From Calditrichota bacterium (GTDB lineage Bacteria > Calditrichota > Calditrichia > RBG-13-44-9 > J042): 64,000 nt of DNA. Location of the stretch: positions 1 to 64,000 of the forward strand of contig JAADJD010000062.1 of NCBI GenBank assembly GCA_013150955.1, written 5' to 3'. A program made the position numbers and the translations under genes. The notes under the pieces were generated by a model that was given only the letters and a program-made list of their open reading frames with translations, searched no databases and had not been told where the DNA came from. Of the stretch, positions 7,737 through 20,759 are shown one piece after another. The stretch's first letter is position 1, and every line of letters starts with the position of its first letter.

Positions 7737-8372
7737 TCAGGAATTGGCTCGATTGCGGTTGCTCAGATGATAGGACAGCGCCTCGATTTCTATAGCCATA
7801 TTTTCGTTTTTAATATGCACGTGGGGAGGCACTTTCAAACTGCGGGGAGCAAAATTTAAAATGGCTTTCACGCCAGCTTCCACCAGCATATCGGCCACCT
7901 GTTGGGCGGCATTTGCGGGAACGGCGATGATGGCGATATCGATCCGCTCCTGAGCGATGAGCTCCGGTGCACGATTGACGTCCTCGATCCGGAGCCCGTG
8001 AATTTCGTTACCAATTTTTTGGGGATCCGAATCCATGATCAATTTGATATCGAAGCCCTGCTTGCGAAATTCTTCGTAGGCGACCAAGGCGCGGCCGATG
8101 TTCCCCGCACCGACGATCGCCACATTCCAGCGACGATTTAATCCCAGGATTTCGGCAATCTGATCCTTTAACGCACGGGTGTTATACCCCAGACCCCGTT
8201 TCCCGAACGTCCCAAAAAAGGACAAATCTTTACGCACCTGAGCGGAAGTGATCCCATCCATTTCAGCCAGTTCTTCTGACGAAACGGTTTCCACTCCCTT
8301 TTCAATCAGGTGCTCCAGCGAACGATAATACTTGGATAAACGTTTGACGGTTGAATCGGATATTTTTTTCAT
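7737..8372 (-). CDS. rex: Redox-sensing transcriptional repressor Rex
   Basis: Rex represses fermentation and respiration genes and releases DNA when the NADH/NAD+ ratio rises. The 211 residues comprise a winged-helix domain (1-80, with SSEELAEMDGITSAQVRKDL and the FGTFGKRGLGYN wing) and a Rossmann domain with VAIVGAGNIGRAL (NADH-binding glycines at 88-93), followed by an acidic loop and a C-terminal domain-swap helix. ATG 8372 follows CTGGAGGCGCC. The gene sits 21 bases after gyrA, so it is likely expressed from the replication/gyrase operon, which ties its level to growth. I did not find a convincing Rex operator in the window. Confidence 0.95.
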   Translation of the reverse strand: MKKISDSTVKRLSKYYRSLEHLIEKGVETVSSEELAEMDGITSAQVRKDLSFFGTFGKRGLGYNTRALKDQIAEILGLNRRWNVAIVGAGNIGRALVAYEEFRKQGFDIKLIMDSDPQKIGNEIHGLRIEDVNRAPELIAQERIDIAIIAVPANAAQQVADMLVEAGVKAILNFAPRSLKVPPHVHIKNENMAIEIEALSYHLSNRNRANS

Positions 8373-8393
8373 GGCGCCTCCAGAAATATAACA

Positions 8394-10838
8394 TCACTCC
8401 TCATTTGACGCATTTTCTTCCCGGATGACTCGAGCAACATCGCTGACACGATCGCCTTCGTCCAGCTTCATCAGCCGAACACCCATCGTATCCCGTCCGG
8501 TTACATTAATATTGCCCACATGAATCCGCAAAATCACGGCCTTGGTGGTAATTAGCATGAGATCATCCCGGTCAACAACTTCCATGATCGACACCAATCG
8601 CCCCGTCTTGTCACTGACTTTAAATGTTTTTACGCCCTTTCCACCCCGATGCGTTCGACGATACTGCCGAATATCGGTGCGTTTACCAAATCCTTTTTCC
8701 GACACCGAAAGCAGGGTACCTTCCCGCTTGACCACCACCATGCCAATCACTTCATCGTCAGCATCCAGGGTAATTCCGCGAACGCCAGCGGCAATCCGCC
8801 CCATTTCTCGCACTTCAGATTCGCTGAACCGGATGGCCATTCCCTTTGCCGTCGCCAGAATAATGTCGTTGTTTCCATCCGTTTGTTTGACCTCGATGAG
8901 GGTATCATCCGGATTCAATTTGATGGCATAAATTCCATCCCGGCGCGGATTTTTAAAGGCGGAAAGATTGGTCTTTTTCACCAATCCCCGGCGGGTCGCC
9001 ATCATGAGATATTTATCGCTGCTAAACTCCCGTACATTTACAAAGGCGGTGATCTTCTCGTCCCTGGAAATTTGAATCATATTCACGATGGCGCGCCCTT
9101 TACCCGCCTTGCCCACCTGAGGAATTTCGTGTACCTTCAGCCAGTATACCTTCCCCTTATCGGTAAAAAAGAGAATGTAATTATGGGTGGAAGCGATAAA
9201 AAGATGTTCCACAAAATCTTCGCCTTTGGCCACGGCCCCGGCACTTCCCCTGGTGTTGCGATGCTGTCGCCGGTATCCGCTCACCGGAAAGCGCTTGATG
9301 TAGCCATCCCGCGTGATGGTAATGACCATGTCTTCCTCGGCGATCATGTCCTCGATGGAAAACTCTTCGAAATCCTTGACAATTTCCGTACGGCGCTCGT
9401 CTCCGTAATTCTCCTTCAACTCCAGCAATTCTTCTTTGATAATTTCCATCTGCAAGGCATGACTTTCCAGGATCGATCGCAGCCGTTCAATGGTCTTCAG
9501 CAACTCGCGGTATTCCTCTTCGATTTTGCGGCGTTCCAGTCCCGTCAGGCGCTGCAATCGCATATCCAGAATCGCCTTGGCCTGCACCTCGCTCAATCCA
9601 AACTTTCGCATTAAATTGGTTTTGGCCGTTTCGGGATCACGCGATTTTTTGATCGTTTCGATGATCGCATCGATGTTGTCCAGGGCGATCTTTAACCCTT
9701 CCAGAATGTGCGCCCGCTTTTCCGCCTGATCCAGTTCGTAACGGGTGCGCCGGAGAATGACCGTGTGGCGATGCTTGATAAACTCATCCAGCAACTGCTT
9801 TAAATTTAAAATACGGGGAATGCCATCCACCAGTGCCAGATTGATGATGCCAAACGTCACCTGCAATTGCGTGTGCTTGAAAAGTTGATTCAGGATGACT
9901 TCCGGTTGCGCATCCCGACGCAGCTCAATCACCACCCGAATACCATCGCGATCGGACTCATCCCGAATATCGGTGATGCCATCGATTTTTTTCTCCCGCA
10001 CCAGTGCCGCAATCTTTTCGATCACGGAGGCCTTGTTCACCTGGTAGGGCATTTCGGTGATGACAATGTTGCTTCGGTTGTTGCGCGTGTGCTCAATATT
10101 GGCCCTGGCGCGGACAACGATCTTCCCACGACCGGTCTCGTATGCCTCCCGAATGCCATCGCTTCCGAAGATAATACCCGCTGTGGGAAAGTCCGGCCCC
10201 TTAATGTGTTGCATCAGCTCGGCAATGGTAATGTCCGGGTTGTCGATTTGCGCCACCAGCGCATCCACCACCTCATTTAAATTATGTGGCGGAATGTTGG
10301 TGGCCATTCCCACTGCAATACCGGACGATCCATTGCACAATAAATTGGGGAAAACCGTTGGCAACACCACCGGTTCCTGGAGGGACTCATCAAAATTGGG
10401 GCGCCAGTCCACGGTGTCCTTCTGCAAATCGCGCAGCATTTCCCCCGCAATCTTGGCCAGACGCACCTCGGTGTACCGCATGGCTGCGGGAGAATCTCCA
10501 TCGATGGAACCAAAATTTCCCTGGCCATCCAACAATGGGTAGCGCAGGGAAAAATCCTGCACCATACGCACCATGGTGTCGTAAACGGCGCTATCCCCGT
10601 GGGGATGGTACTTCCCCAGCACCTCACCGACCACACGGGCGCTCTTCTTATACGGCCGGTTATAAAACAGGCCCATTTCGTACATGCCATATAATACCCG
10701 GCGATGCACCGGCTTTAACCCATCCCGTACATCCGGCAATGCCCGGGCAACAATCACGGACATGGAATAATCCAGGTAGGAGACCTTCATCTCCTCTTCA
10801 ATGTCCGTGGGAATAATGCGCTGTCGTTGCAATTCCAT
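8394..10838 (-). CDS. gyrA: DNA gyrase subunit A
   Basis: This is the breakage-reunion subunit of gyrase, introducing negative supercoils with GyrB. It has 814 residues. The active-site Tyr122 lies in [12 protein letters not shown]. The quinolone region [10 protein letters not shown] keeps Ser83 and Asp87 in the same numbering as E. coli, so no resistance substitution is seen there. The C-terminal beta-pinwheel repeats are present, and the GyrA-box is the variant THRGGKG near residue 750, which argues for gyrase rather than topoisomerase IV ParC. The acidic tail is very short. ATG 10838 has AGAGGAAGAACG upstream. It follows gyrB by 97 bases and precedes rex. Confidence 0.96.
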   Translation of the reverse strand: MELQRQRIIPTDIEEEMKVSYLDYSMSVIVARALPDVRDGLKPVHRRVLYGMYEMGLFYNRPYKKSARVVGEVLGKYHPHGDSAVYDTMVRMVQDFSLRYPLLDGQGNFGSIDGDSPAAMRYTEVRLAKIAGEMLRDLQKDTVDWRPNFDESLQEPVVLPTVFPNLLCNGSSGIAVGMATNIPPHNLNEVVDALVAQIDNPDITIAELMQHIKGPDFPTAGIIFGSDGIREAYETGRGKIVVRARANIEHTRNNRSNIVITEMPYQVNKASVIEKIAALVREKKIDGITDIRDESDRDGIRVVIELRRDAQPEVILNQLFKHTQLQVTFGIINLALVDGIPRILNLKQLLDEFIKHRHTVILRRTRYELDQAEKRAHILEGLKIALDNIDAIIETIKKSRDPETAKTNLMRKFGLSEVQAKAILDMRLQRLTGLERRKIEEEYRELLKTIERLRSILESHALQMEIIKEELLELKENYGDERRTEIVKDFEEFSIEDMIAEEDMVITITRDGYIKRFPVSGYRRQHRNTRGSAGAVAKGEDFVEHLFIASTHNYILFFTDKGKVYWLKVHEIPQVGKAGKGRAIVNMIQISRDEKITAFVNVREFSSDKYLMMATRRGLVKKTNLSAFKNPRRDGIYAIKLNPDDTLIEVKQTDGNNDIILATAKGMAIRFSESEVREMGRIAAGVRGITLDADDEVIGMVVVKREGTLLSVSEKGFGKRTDIRQYRRTHRGGKGVKTFKVSDKTGRLVSIMEVVDRDDLMLITTKAVILRIHVGNINVTGRDTMGVRLMKLDEGDRVSDVARVIREENASNEE

Positions 10839-10935
10839 AAAACGTTCTTCCTCTCGATTTGTCCTGCTAACGCCTACAATTTACATCTCACGAAAATCAC
10901 TTAAACCCGGCAGGGACTCCCTTCCATCCCTGGGA

Positions 10936-13163
<2,228 letters not shown>

Positions 13164-13164
13164 A

Positions 13165-14277
13165 TTACGCTTCCACGGGCGATATTGTTCCTTCCTTCAC
13201 ATAATAGTAATGGACATCCGCCAGCGCATTCCCCACCTTTTCAAAAAAATTTCGAGACGTGGTGGTGACAAATACCTGCCCCATGGAACCCAGATGGTTT
13301 AGCATTTGGGTGATCCGATCCGCATCCAGCTCTCCAAAAATATCATCGAACAGTAAGATGGGGGTTTCGCTTTTCTGGCGCTGCAAATAGTGGTATTCGG
13401 CCAGCTTCAGGGCAATCACAAAGGTTTTGTGTTCTCCCTGGCTGGCAAAGGTTTTCATGGGTTTCCCATTTATCAAAAACAGTAGATCATCCCGATGTGG
13501 CCCTACCAGTGTACTGCCCAACTCTTTTTCCATCGGGCGGTGAGATCGGAGCGTTTCCCGATAAACCGTTTCCAGATCCTGTCCTTTCCCCGGATTGATG
13601 CGCGATCGGTACACCATTTTCACCTTATCCCCGGTCTTGCTCAGCCGTTGATACAACTCCTGCACCCGATGGCTTAACTCTTCCACCACTTCCAGGCGTT
13701 TCTGGATCAGTAAAACCCCGTTCTTAATCAGATTCTCTTCCCAGCTTTCCAGTAACGAATCTTCCACGGCCGTCTGTTGCAACAATAAATTGCGCTGTTT
13801 CAATGCCCGGCGATATTGCACCAGGTGATGCAGGTAAATTTTGCTGGATTGGGAAAGCAACACATCCAGAAAGCGGCGGCGTTGCTGTGGGCTCCCCTGC
13901 GAAAGGGACAAATCGGATGGACAAAGCAACACCACCGGAATGTCTCCGATGTAATCAGCAAATCGGGTTATCTTCTGCCCGTTGACACTCAAATGCTTGC
14001 CCCGGGTAATGGAATAAGCAATGTGGGCAACAATTTCCTGTCCCTGGGTTGTGTGAAACAATCCCTGAATTCGAAACATATCTCTGGCCGAAAAAATTAA
14101 GTGTTTATCGATCGAGGTTCGAAAACTTTTGGTAATTGCCAGGTAATAAATTGCTTCCAGAATATTGGTTTTCCCGGCCCCATTCGGCCCATACAGAATA
14201 TTGATGCCTTCCTGAAACGGAATGGTTGCATCCTGATAATTTCGAAAGTGATTTAATCGCAATTCCAGCAATTTCAT
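13165..14277 (-). CDS. recF: DNA replication and repair protein RecF
   Basis: This SMC-like ATPase binds gapped DNA and helps load RecA. The 370 residues are of normal length. Walker A is GPNGAGKTN (30-38). The ABC-type signature region is LSLSQGSPQQRRRFLD and the Walker B/D-loop is LLFDDIFGELDADR. The start ATG overlaps the dnaN stop by one base (TAATG), which indicates translational coupling. Confidence 0.96.
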   Translation of the reverse strand: MKLLELRLNHFRNYQDATIPFQEGINILYGPNGAGKTNILEAIYYLAITKSFRTSIDKHLIFSARDMFRIQGLFHTTQGQEIVAHIAYSITRGKHLSVNGQKITRFADYIGDIPVVLLCPSDLSLSQGSPQQRRRFLDVLLSQSSKIYLHHLVQYRRALKQRNLLLQQTAVEDSLLESWEENLIKNGVLLIQKRLEVVEELSHRVQELYQRLSKTGDKVKMVYRSRINPGKGQDLETVYRETLRSHRPMEKELGSTLVGPHRDDLLFLINGKPMKTFASQGEHKTFVIALKLAEYHYLQRQKSETPILLFDDIFGELDADRITQMLNHLGSMGQVFVTTTSRNFFEKVGNALADVHYYYVKEGTISPVEA

Positions 14278-15395
14278 TAAACCTGATCAAGCCTCACCGG
14301 CATTAACAACATTAATTGCTCCTCGTTTTCGGGCGGATCTACCGGGCGAACCAGTACTGCATAATCGGGTCGAACAAATTGCATCCGTACCTGGCTGGAG
14401 TCGACATGACGCAACACCTCCTGCAAATAGCGGGAGTTGAATCCCACGACGAATTCATCCCCGGTAAATTCACAGGGAATGCGCTCCTGCGCTTCGCCAC
14501 CATAATCTATATCCTGAGCAAAAATTTCCATATAATCCCGGTAAATACGCATGATGATCTGCAAGGTGATCGGATTGGCAAAAAGGGACACGCGCTTAAT
14601 CGATGCCATTAGTTGATCGGTATCGGCGATCATCTCGTAATGGATTTCCGGTGGAATGACCCGATGATAATCCACATAGGCTTCATCGATCAGGCGGGCA
14701 AAGATCAGTGTGGAATCCAGTCGGAACACCACATGATTCTGCCCAATCTCCATGATCGTCGTCGATTCCGGATTCAGGTTTCGCAGCAGCAGGTTTAGCG
14801 CCCGGGTAGAAATGATGACATTGCCCAGCGCTTCCTGAATATTCGGTTCATTATACTTCATCATGGAAAGGCGATGGCCATCGGTGGCCACGGTACGGAT
14901 ATAGCCCTCTTCAAATTCGAAATAAACGCCCGTCAAAGCGGGACGCAGTTCATCCGTAGAACAGGCAAAAACGGTTTTTTCGATTAGCCTCCTCAGCACA
15001 TCATTTTTCAGCGAAATTTCAAACTGCTTTTCAAATTCCGGACGTTTGGGAAAGTTGGCGGGATTATCTCCGGCAATTTTATAATTTCCAAAATCCGTTC
15101 GCAGAATCAATCGATTTTCGGGTTCCACCTCAAAGTGCAGAGTAGATTCGGGAAGTTCGCGGATAATTTCATATAGCATGCGACCGACCACGGCAGCCGA
15201 GCCCGGTTCTTCGATTTGTGCATTGACGTGGGCAGCCATGGTGATTTCCAGATCGGTCGCGACCAGATCGACGCCTGCGTTGGTCGCCTGGATCAATATG
15301 GTCTGGGTAATGGATATGGTCGATCGCTGGGGAACAACGTTGATGACTTTTTGGAGAACATCAAAAAGCGCGTTCCGATCAATGGAGAACTTCAT
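14277..15395 (-). CDS. dnaN: DNA polymerase III beta subunit (sliding clamp)
   Basis: The 372-residue protein forms the ring-shaped processivity clamp dimer. The three-domain clamp repeat is readable from MKFSIDRNALFDVLQKV, through TVATDGHRLSMMK in the middle domain, to YLQEVLRHVDSSQVRMQF and the C-terminal LMLLMPVRL, which forms part of the partner-binding cleft. ATG 15395 follows TTGGAGGAAAAGC. It heads the dnaN-recF-DUF721-gyrB-gyrA-rex run. dnaA, usually upstream of dnaN, is not there; addA precedes it instead. Confidence 0.96.
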   Translation of the reverse strand: MKFSIDRNALFDVLQKVINVVPQRSTISITQTILIQATNAGVDLVATDLEITMAAHVNAQIEEPGSAAVVGRMLYEIIRELPESTLHFEVEPENRLILRTDFGNYKIAGDNPANFPKRPEFEKQFEISLKNDVLRRLIEKTVFACSTDELRPALTGVYFEFEEGYIRTVATDGHRLSMMKYNEPNIQEALGNVIISTRALNLLLRNLNPESTTIMEIGQNHVVFRLDSTLIFARLIDEAYVDYHRVIPPEIHYEMIADTDQLMASIKRVSLFANPITLQIIMRIYRDYMEIFAQDIDYGGEAQERIPCEFTGDEFVVGFNSRYLQEVLRHVDSSQVRMQFVRPDYAVLVRPVDPPENEEQLMLLMPVRLDQV

Positions 15396-15572
15396 GCTTT
15401 TCCTCCAATTAAAAAATTATTTTAAACTAATGAATTTAATGAAATTTCTATTGATTTTCAAGCAATTTACCGATTATCTGACAATCTTTTGTGCCTCTTT
15501 TCCCAAAACTCCAGGATCCGCCTCATGTTTTTAATCTTATCAATCTCGAAGCACCAGAAAAATGTTTTTCTC

Positions 15573-18500
15573 TCACAGCTCTTCCAGCAGATGGCGCTCC
15601 TTATCCTGCAACTGACATATGGTTGTTTCCACCTCCCGCGAAATTTCCTTCATATCATCCGGGGTAAAAATGACCCGATGCCCCCGCTGCGGTCGCAAAA
15701 AGTACAATTGAACCGGAAACTGCTCCTGTTCCGGAAAAAGCTCGCTTAGCAACAGGGCATAATAGCGCACCTGGGGCGTGTATTTTTTTACCATTTCCGG
15801 GATCTGTTCCGCAGTAATCTGGTTGGTCTTAAAGTCCACAACTTCCCAGTGGCCATCCGAATTTCGAAACAGGCGATCGAAGATGCCCACCAGCGTACCC
15901 GAAGGCAGCGGACATTTCACCCGCAATTCCGCATATTGGGGGGCTGCCTTCATCAACCATCGTCCCAGTGCCGTTTGCCGGAAATTGGAAATGGTCTTCA
16001 ACAAGTCCTGCTGTAAGCGGGAATGTTCCTTTCGCGGAATTTTTTGCGCCCACAGGATACTTTGAATGGCCTGGACATCCTGTTCAGGTGCACGCAGGTG
16101 AACATCCTGAAGCAGTCGGTGCACCAGCGTTCCCCACAACAATCCCCCCGGCTCGTCTTCATACTCCAGATCGATCAAGGGGGGATGGATGATGCCATCC
16201 CGTAAATAAAAATGGCGCACATAGCGGGCGGGATCTTCCTTAAAAATCATGAGCTGAGTGGCAGAATATTCTTTATACGAGGCCGTGACCGGTAGCGGCT
16301 CAGCAAAAGGCAGGCTTTTCCGAAATTGCTCCTGGCCGATTTGGCTCTGTTGATGTCCGATCGGAGGATGACCACCCGTTTCGGAGACCGCTTTCGACGG
16401 ATCGATTTTGGTGGGAACTATTTTCAGGTGATTCTCAACCTCAACGCGATTTAAATTCCCGGGCGAAATATCCAGTGCCTGTAACACCATCTGAAGATGG
16501 CTTTTAGCGGCGTTTCTCCCTCTCAATCCCCAGGAACCCAATAAATACAGGCGCTCCCGTGCCCGTGTGGTGGCAACATACAGGATGCGTTTTTCCTCCG
16601 CCCACAATCGGGCTTGCGACAGTTGCCTGAAATACGCATAAATAAACGTTTTTTCAGACGTGTTATTTATTTTCACTTTCGGGAAGAATCCCACCTGTTT
16701 ATGAAACCACAGCACATCCCGATTGGGCATTCCCGATTCCAGCAGAGGAATAATCACCACAGGAAATTCCAGACCCTTGGCGGCATGAATGGTCATGATT
16801 TTTACCCGATTGCCTTCCTCCACCGGCACAACCGCCTCACCTTCTACCGCTTCTCCGGTAATCAGCTGATAAAAGGCCTGTAAAAAATCGGAAACGCGCT
16901 GGCTTCGGGTCTGTTCAAACTGATAAACAAACTGCAATAGCTTGTCCAGATTGGCCAGTTTTTGCCGACCATACGCTTCCAGGACAAGCAGTGGGCGCAC
17001 GTGTAAATCTTCAATGATTTGACTCAACAATTGACTGAATTTTAACTGCGGAGCTTGCTGCACCCAGCGGCGATACCGCTTCCAGAAATCAAGAAAGACC
17101 TGCCGGTCTTCTTCACGAAATTGGGGTTTCAGGTTGTGCGTGCGGAGAAATTGAACAAAGCCGGGCTCGAAACAGTCCTGAATGGCCTCCCCTTCCAGCC
17201 AGCGTGCCAGATACCCGGCTTTTTGAAAATAGGTGGCTCCCTGGCAATGCCGGAGGTAAAACAATGCTTCGTCCGACAGACCCACATACGGCGTGCGCAA
17301 TGCGGTAACCAGGGCAAAATCATCTTCGGGTTGATACAGCGATTTCATCAGATAAAACATATCCTGCACTTCGGGCTTCTGGTAAAATCCCGCACCTTTG
17401 TAGACTTCATAAGGAATTCCGGCCTCCATCAACGCCTGTTCGATATCCGGCAGACGATTCCGCCCCCGAATCAGGATCGCTATATCCCCATAATTTACTC
17501 GCCGCGCAGTTTCCCGATCCTTCCCATCCGCAACCAATCCCTGAATGAGCTTTACCAGATGATCCATCTGGTAGGGGAGATAGACCGAGCTTTTGAGAGT
17601 GTTCTCCAGGAGCAAGAGGTGCATTTCCGCCGGAAGATCAGGATCCGGAGGGGCTTCTCGCCCCGCCTCCAAAGGGGAAAAGGGTACATCGAATTCCGTG
17701 GTCGCATCGAAAATTCGGCGAAAGGCAGCGTTCAGAAAATCTATTAACGGAGGTACACTTCGGAAATTATGGGGGAGTTGAATCTTTCCCTGATGTTCCT
17801 CCGGAGTTGCCGTTAAACTACCCTTCCCGGACGGATGAAGAAACGAAGGGGGATCATTATTCCGCTGACAAATGCGTTTCTGGAATTCCATAAACAAGGC
17901 CACTTCCGCCCGGCGGAATCCGTAAATCGACTGCTTGGGATCACCCACAATAAACACATTGGGCAGGCCATCCGTGGGTTTCTCATCAAACCCGGCGAGA
18001 AGACCAATTATCTCCGCCTGCAATTCATCCGTGTCCTGAAACTCGTCCACCAGAATCCAGGGATACCGCTGTCGCATATGCTGGAGAATATTTGGGTGTT
18101 GCCGGAATAAATCCCGCGTGCGGATCAACAGATCGGTAAAATCCAGAACTTCCAGCTGCCGCTTTTCTTCTTCCAGACGATCCAGAAAACCGGTAAACAA
18201 GTGGCTCAATCCACAAACCACCTCGGCAAAGATCTGCTCCTGATTGTCGCTTTCTTCTGGAAAAATGAAATCTTCACGTAGGTGCTCGAGGTTTTCCAGC
18301 AAACGATCGTAAACAGGCTTTACGGCAGACGCCTTCTCAATCAACTTTTCCAATTGCTTTCTGGGTGTCCCCTGTTTGGTAAAAAACGCGTTTAACAATC
18401 CTGAAATACCACCGGCAAGGGCATCTGCAGAGACGGATTCTGCTAAATTCTGCAATTGAGTGTCAACATCCACCAACGTATTGACCGTAGCCCTGCTGGC

Positions 18501-19202
18501 ATTCGACGGTAGCTGGGCCACCAGTTTGTGGAAATCCTCAACAACCTGCAATTCCTGTAAGGTCTGGTAGATCTGTTGATAATAGCGGGTTTTCCACTTT
18601 GCCCATTCCCGCCGTAACGCATCCGGCGACAGGCGGGCATATTGCCTGGCAAAAGGTTCCACGCTGGCCCGTTGTTCATACATTTCCCAGAACAAGCCTT
18701 TCAGTTCAGCCGGGTTTAGATGGCTCATGGCTGCCATTACCCACTGCCGTTCGGAATCGCTGGCGGGTTGATAGTGATAAAAGAATTCCCAGAACACCCG
18801 ATTGAACAGGCTTCTCATCTGCAGATCATCTGCCACCTCGAATTGAGGCGACAGTCCTGCCTCCAGCGAAAAATTTTTTAACACCTGACGACAAAACGCA
18901 TGGATGGTTGAAATCTGTGTGCTGGAAAGCGATTTCATGACCTGAAACAGGCGCGCGCGGCTTTCGGGGCGGGAATCGAACAGTTCGTAAATCCGGCGCA
19001 CCACCCGCTCTTTCATCTCGGCCGCCGCTTTATCGGTGTAAGTAATGGCCAGAATTTGATGAACGGAAGCATTCGGCCGGGACAAAAGAATGTGAACGTA
19101 CCGTTCAACCAGAACGGTTGTTTTCCCCGATCCCGCACCGGCGGTGACTACAATATGCCGCTGTAAATCCAGGGCTTTTAATTGCTGTTCGGTTAGCTGC
19201 AT
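15573..19202 (-). CDS. addA: AddA-type helicase-nuclease (UvrD/RecB family)
   Basis: The 1209-residue protein acts in double-strand-break end resection, normally as a complex with AddB. The N-terminus carries Walker A in VVTAGAGSGKTTVLVERY (residues 19-36), then ILAITYTDKAAAEMKERV, WILVDEFQDTDELQAEII (Walker B) and VFIVGDPKQSIYGFRRA. Later come VKIMTIHAAKGLEFPVVIIP and LYVATTRARERLYLLG. The C-terminal 130 residues hold a RecB-type nuclease: GTLVHRLLQDVH, then GIFDRLFR and WEVVDFKTNQ with the D...DxK metal site. Start: TTG 19211 is in frame, but ATG 19202 is preferred. No addB partner is in the window. It is separated by 177 bases from dnaN on the same strand. Confidence 0.9.
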   Translation of the reverse strand: MQLTEQQLKALDLQRHIVVTAGAGSGKTTVLVERYVHILLSRPNASVHQILAITYTDKAAAEMKERVVRRIYELFDSRPESRARLFQVMKSLSSTQISTIHAFCRQVLKNFSLEAGLSPQFEVADDLQMRSLFNRVFWEFFYHYQPASDSERQWVMAAMSHLNPAELKGLFWEMYEQRASVEPFARQYARLSPDALRREWAKWKTRYYQQIYQTLQELQVVEDFHKLVAQLPSNASRATVNTLVDVDTQLQNLAESVSADALAGGISGLLNAFFTKQGTPRKQLEKLIEKASAVKPVYDRLLENLEHLREDFIFPEESDNQEQIFAEVVCGLSHLFTGFLDRLEEEKRQLEVLDFTDLLIRTRDLFRQHPNILQHMRQRYPWILVDEFQDTDELQAEIIGLLAGFDEKPTDGLPNVFIVGDPKQSIYGFRRAEVALFMEFQKRICQRNNDPPSFLHPSGKGSLTATPEEHQGKIQLPHNFRSVPPLIDFLNAAFRRIFDATTEFDVPFSPLEAGREAPPDPDLPAEMHLLLLENTLKSSVYLPYQMDHLVKLIQGLVADGKDRETARRVNYGDIAILIRGRNRLPDIEQALMEAGIPYEVYKGAGFYQKPEVQDMFYLMKSLYQPEDDFALVTALRTPYVGLSDEALFYLRHCQGATYFQKAGYLARWLEGEAIQDCFEPGFVQFLRTHNLKPQFREEDRQVFLDFWKRYRRWVQQAPQLKFSQLLSQIIEDLHVRPLLVLEAYGRQKLANLDKLLQFVYQFEQTRSQRVSDFLQAFYQLITGEAVEGEAVVPVEEGNRVKIMTIHAAKGLEFPVVIIPLLESGMPNRDVLWFHKQVGFFPKVKINNTSEKTFIYAYFRQLSQARLWAEEKRILYVATTRARERLYLLGSWGLRGRNAAKSHLQMVLQALDISPGNLNRVEVENHLKIVPTKIDPSKAVSETGGHPPIGHQQSQIGQEQFRKSLPFAEPLPVTASYKEYSATQLMIFKEDPARYVRHFYLRDGIIHPPLIDLEYEDEPGGLLWGTLVHRLLQDVHLRAPEQDVQAIQSILWAQKIPRKEHSRLQQDLLKTISNFRQTALGRWLMKAAPQYAELRVKCPLPSGTLVGIFDRLFRNSDGHWEVVDFKTNQITAEQIPEMVKKYTPQVRYYALLLSELFPEQEQFPVQLYFLRPQRGHRVIFTPDDMKEISREVETTICQLQDKERHLLEEL

Positions 19203-19374
19203 ATCACTCAAACGTTTCTGGAAACCTGCCTTAATTTAGGGATGCACCGGGGCGTTTTCCAACGATCTTTTTGTTGCAGACCCATTCGCCGGTTGATAAT
19301 TTTTGTTTGCAGCTTGCGTTGATTATTGGAAATCGTTTACTTTTTTGCAAATCACAAAAAGGAAGGAAGAGGTC

Positions 19375-20601
19375 ATGCCACTGGACAAATTAGATAGTGC
19401 CCTTCAATCCGACGTGGAAGCCCTGCAACAGGAAGGTCGAGCCAAGGCCCCGGAACGCATCATTGTGGATTACATTCCACCCCGCGGGGAAAAAGGGCCG
19501 CGGTATAAATTAAAGGGATCGGATCAGGAATATATTCGCATGAATTCCAATAGTTACCTGTCGCTATCGCATCATCCGGCATTGATCGAGGCTGCCGACG
19601 AAGCCACTCGCAAATTTGGCGTGGGGCCCGGGGCCGTTCGCTTTATTGACGGCACCTTCCATTATCACGTGGAACTGGAAGCGCGCATTGCCCGGTTTGT
19701 GGGAAAACCCGCGGCTAAGATTTTCAATTCGGCTTACACAGCCAATCTGGGTCTGGCACTGGCCATTAACACCAAACAAACTTACTGGATTGGTGACGAG
19801 CTTAATCACAACAGTATCATCCGGGCCATGCGTATTGCCAACGTCCCGCGGGAAAATAAGGGCATTTATCCCCACAACAATATGGATGAATTGAAGCGTT
19901 GCCTGGATGCGGTGCCTTCCCACATCGAACGCGTGGTGATTATTTTCGATGGAATCTTTAGCATGCGAGGCGATTACGCCCCCATTCCGGAAATCTTGCA
20001 ACTGGCCCGGGAATACCATCCGAAATTCAAAGACGGTGTAATCACGGTGGTGGATGACTCCCATGGAATCGGCGCTTTCGGCGATACGGGTCGGGGAACG
20101 GCTGAATTTACCGGTGCCACTCCTGACATCATCGTGGGGACTTTTGGTAAGGCCTTTGGGGTCAATGGCGGATTTGTGGCCGCCAGCGAATCGGTGATCG
20201 AGGCCATTCGCCAGAAAGCAGATACCTACATATACACCAATCCCTTGGGTGTTGCCGATTGTGCGGCAGCCATCAAGGCTATCGAAATTGCCGATGGCCC
20301 CGAAGGCCGAAAACGGCTGGCGAATTTAAAAGAACGCACCCGGCAATTTCGGGAAGGTATTACCGCACTGGGGATGGAATCCATTCCCGGCCCTCATCCT
20401 ATTGTTCCCTTGCTGGTGCGGGATACGCATAAAACTCACGAAATGGTGAATCGGCTGTTCGAGAAAGGGGTGCTGGTGGTTGGCCTGACCTTTCCGGTGG
20501 TTCCACGCGGTGATGAAACCATTCGATTTCAAATCAATGCAGCCCACACCGAAGCCGATGTCGATTATGTGCTGAGTGTTTTGAAAGAATTTGCGGGCTA
20601 A
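19375..20601 (+). CDS. Alpha-oxoamine synthase (2-amino-3-ketobutyrate CoA ligase-like)
   Basis: This PLP-dependent enzyme of 408 residues condenses an amino acid with an acyl-CoA, as do glycine C-acetyltransferase (Kbl), BioF and serine palmitoyltransferase. Visible are NSYLSLSHHP, GVGPGAVRFIDGTFHYHVEL, DELNHNSIIRAMR, DDSHGIGAFGDTGRGTAEF and the PLP Lys in GTFGKAFGVNGG (about residue 257). The variant GTFGKAFG instead of GTLGKALG and the N-terminal extension leave the substrate open; glycine/acetyl-CoA is the default guess. ATG 19375 was chosen for its AAGGAAGGAAGAGG site over an in-frame start at 19303. No threonine dehydrogenase neighbour is present to support the threonine-degradation role. 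Confidence 0.85.
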   Translation: MPLDKLDSALQSDVEALQQEGRAKAPERIIVDYIPPRGEKGPRYKLKGSDQEYIRMNSNSYLSLSHHPALIEAADEATRKFGVGPGAVRFIDGTFHYHVELEARIARFVGKPAAKIFNSAYTANLGLALAINTKQTYWIGDELNHNSIIRAMRIANVPRENKGIYPHNNMDELKRCLDAVPSHIERVVIIFDGIFSMRGDYAPIPEILQLAREYHPKFKDGVITVVDDSHGIGAFGDTGRGTAEFTGATPDIIVGTFGKAFGVNGGFVAASESVIEAIRQKADTYIYTNPLGVADCAAAIKAIEIADGPEGRKRLANLKERTRQFREGITALGMESIPGPHPIVPLLVRDTHKTHEMVNRLFEKGVLVVGLTFPVVPRGDETIRFQINAAHTEADVDYVLSVLKEFAG

Positions 20602-20617
20602 GGATTGTCCTGGCGAT

Positions 20618-20639
20618 CCCCGATGTGCGTCCATCGGGG
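20618..20639. terminator. Hairpin after the oxoamine synthase gene
   Basis: CCCCGATG (20618-20625) pairs perfectly with CATCGGGG (20632-20639) around six bases, 16 bases past the stop. There is no T-run, so a rho-independent role is doubtful; it may stabilise the 3' end. Confidence 0.4.
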
Positions 20640-20759
20640 GGTCAACCGTTCTGAACACGGGGCGGTGATGTTTGGCACTCCCCATAATTCCTCCACCGGA
20701 AACTTTAACTCCGCCCGGAGGTTTGTTATATTGTTAAGAATTCGGTATAAGCGGAAAAT

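Noticed and set aside
8649-9614. 321-residue plus-strand open frame inside gyrA
   Set aside because: It is a shadow of a conserved gene on the other strand; gyrA is complete and the product has no recognisable motif.
15396-15572. Gap upstream of dnaN as a candidate oriC
   Set aside because: No DnaA-box cluster is visible; it is AT-rich but short.
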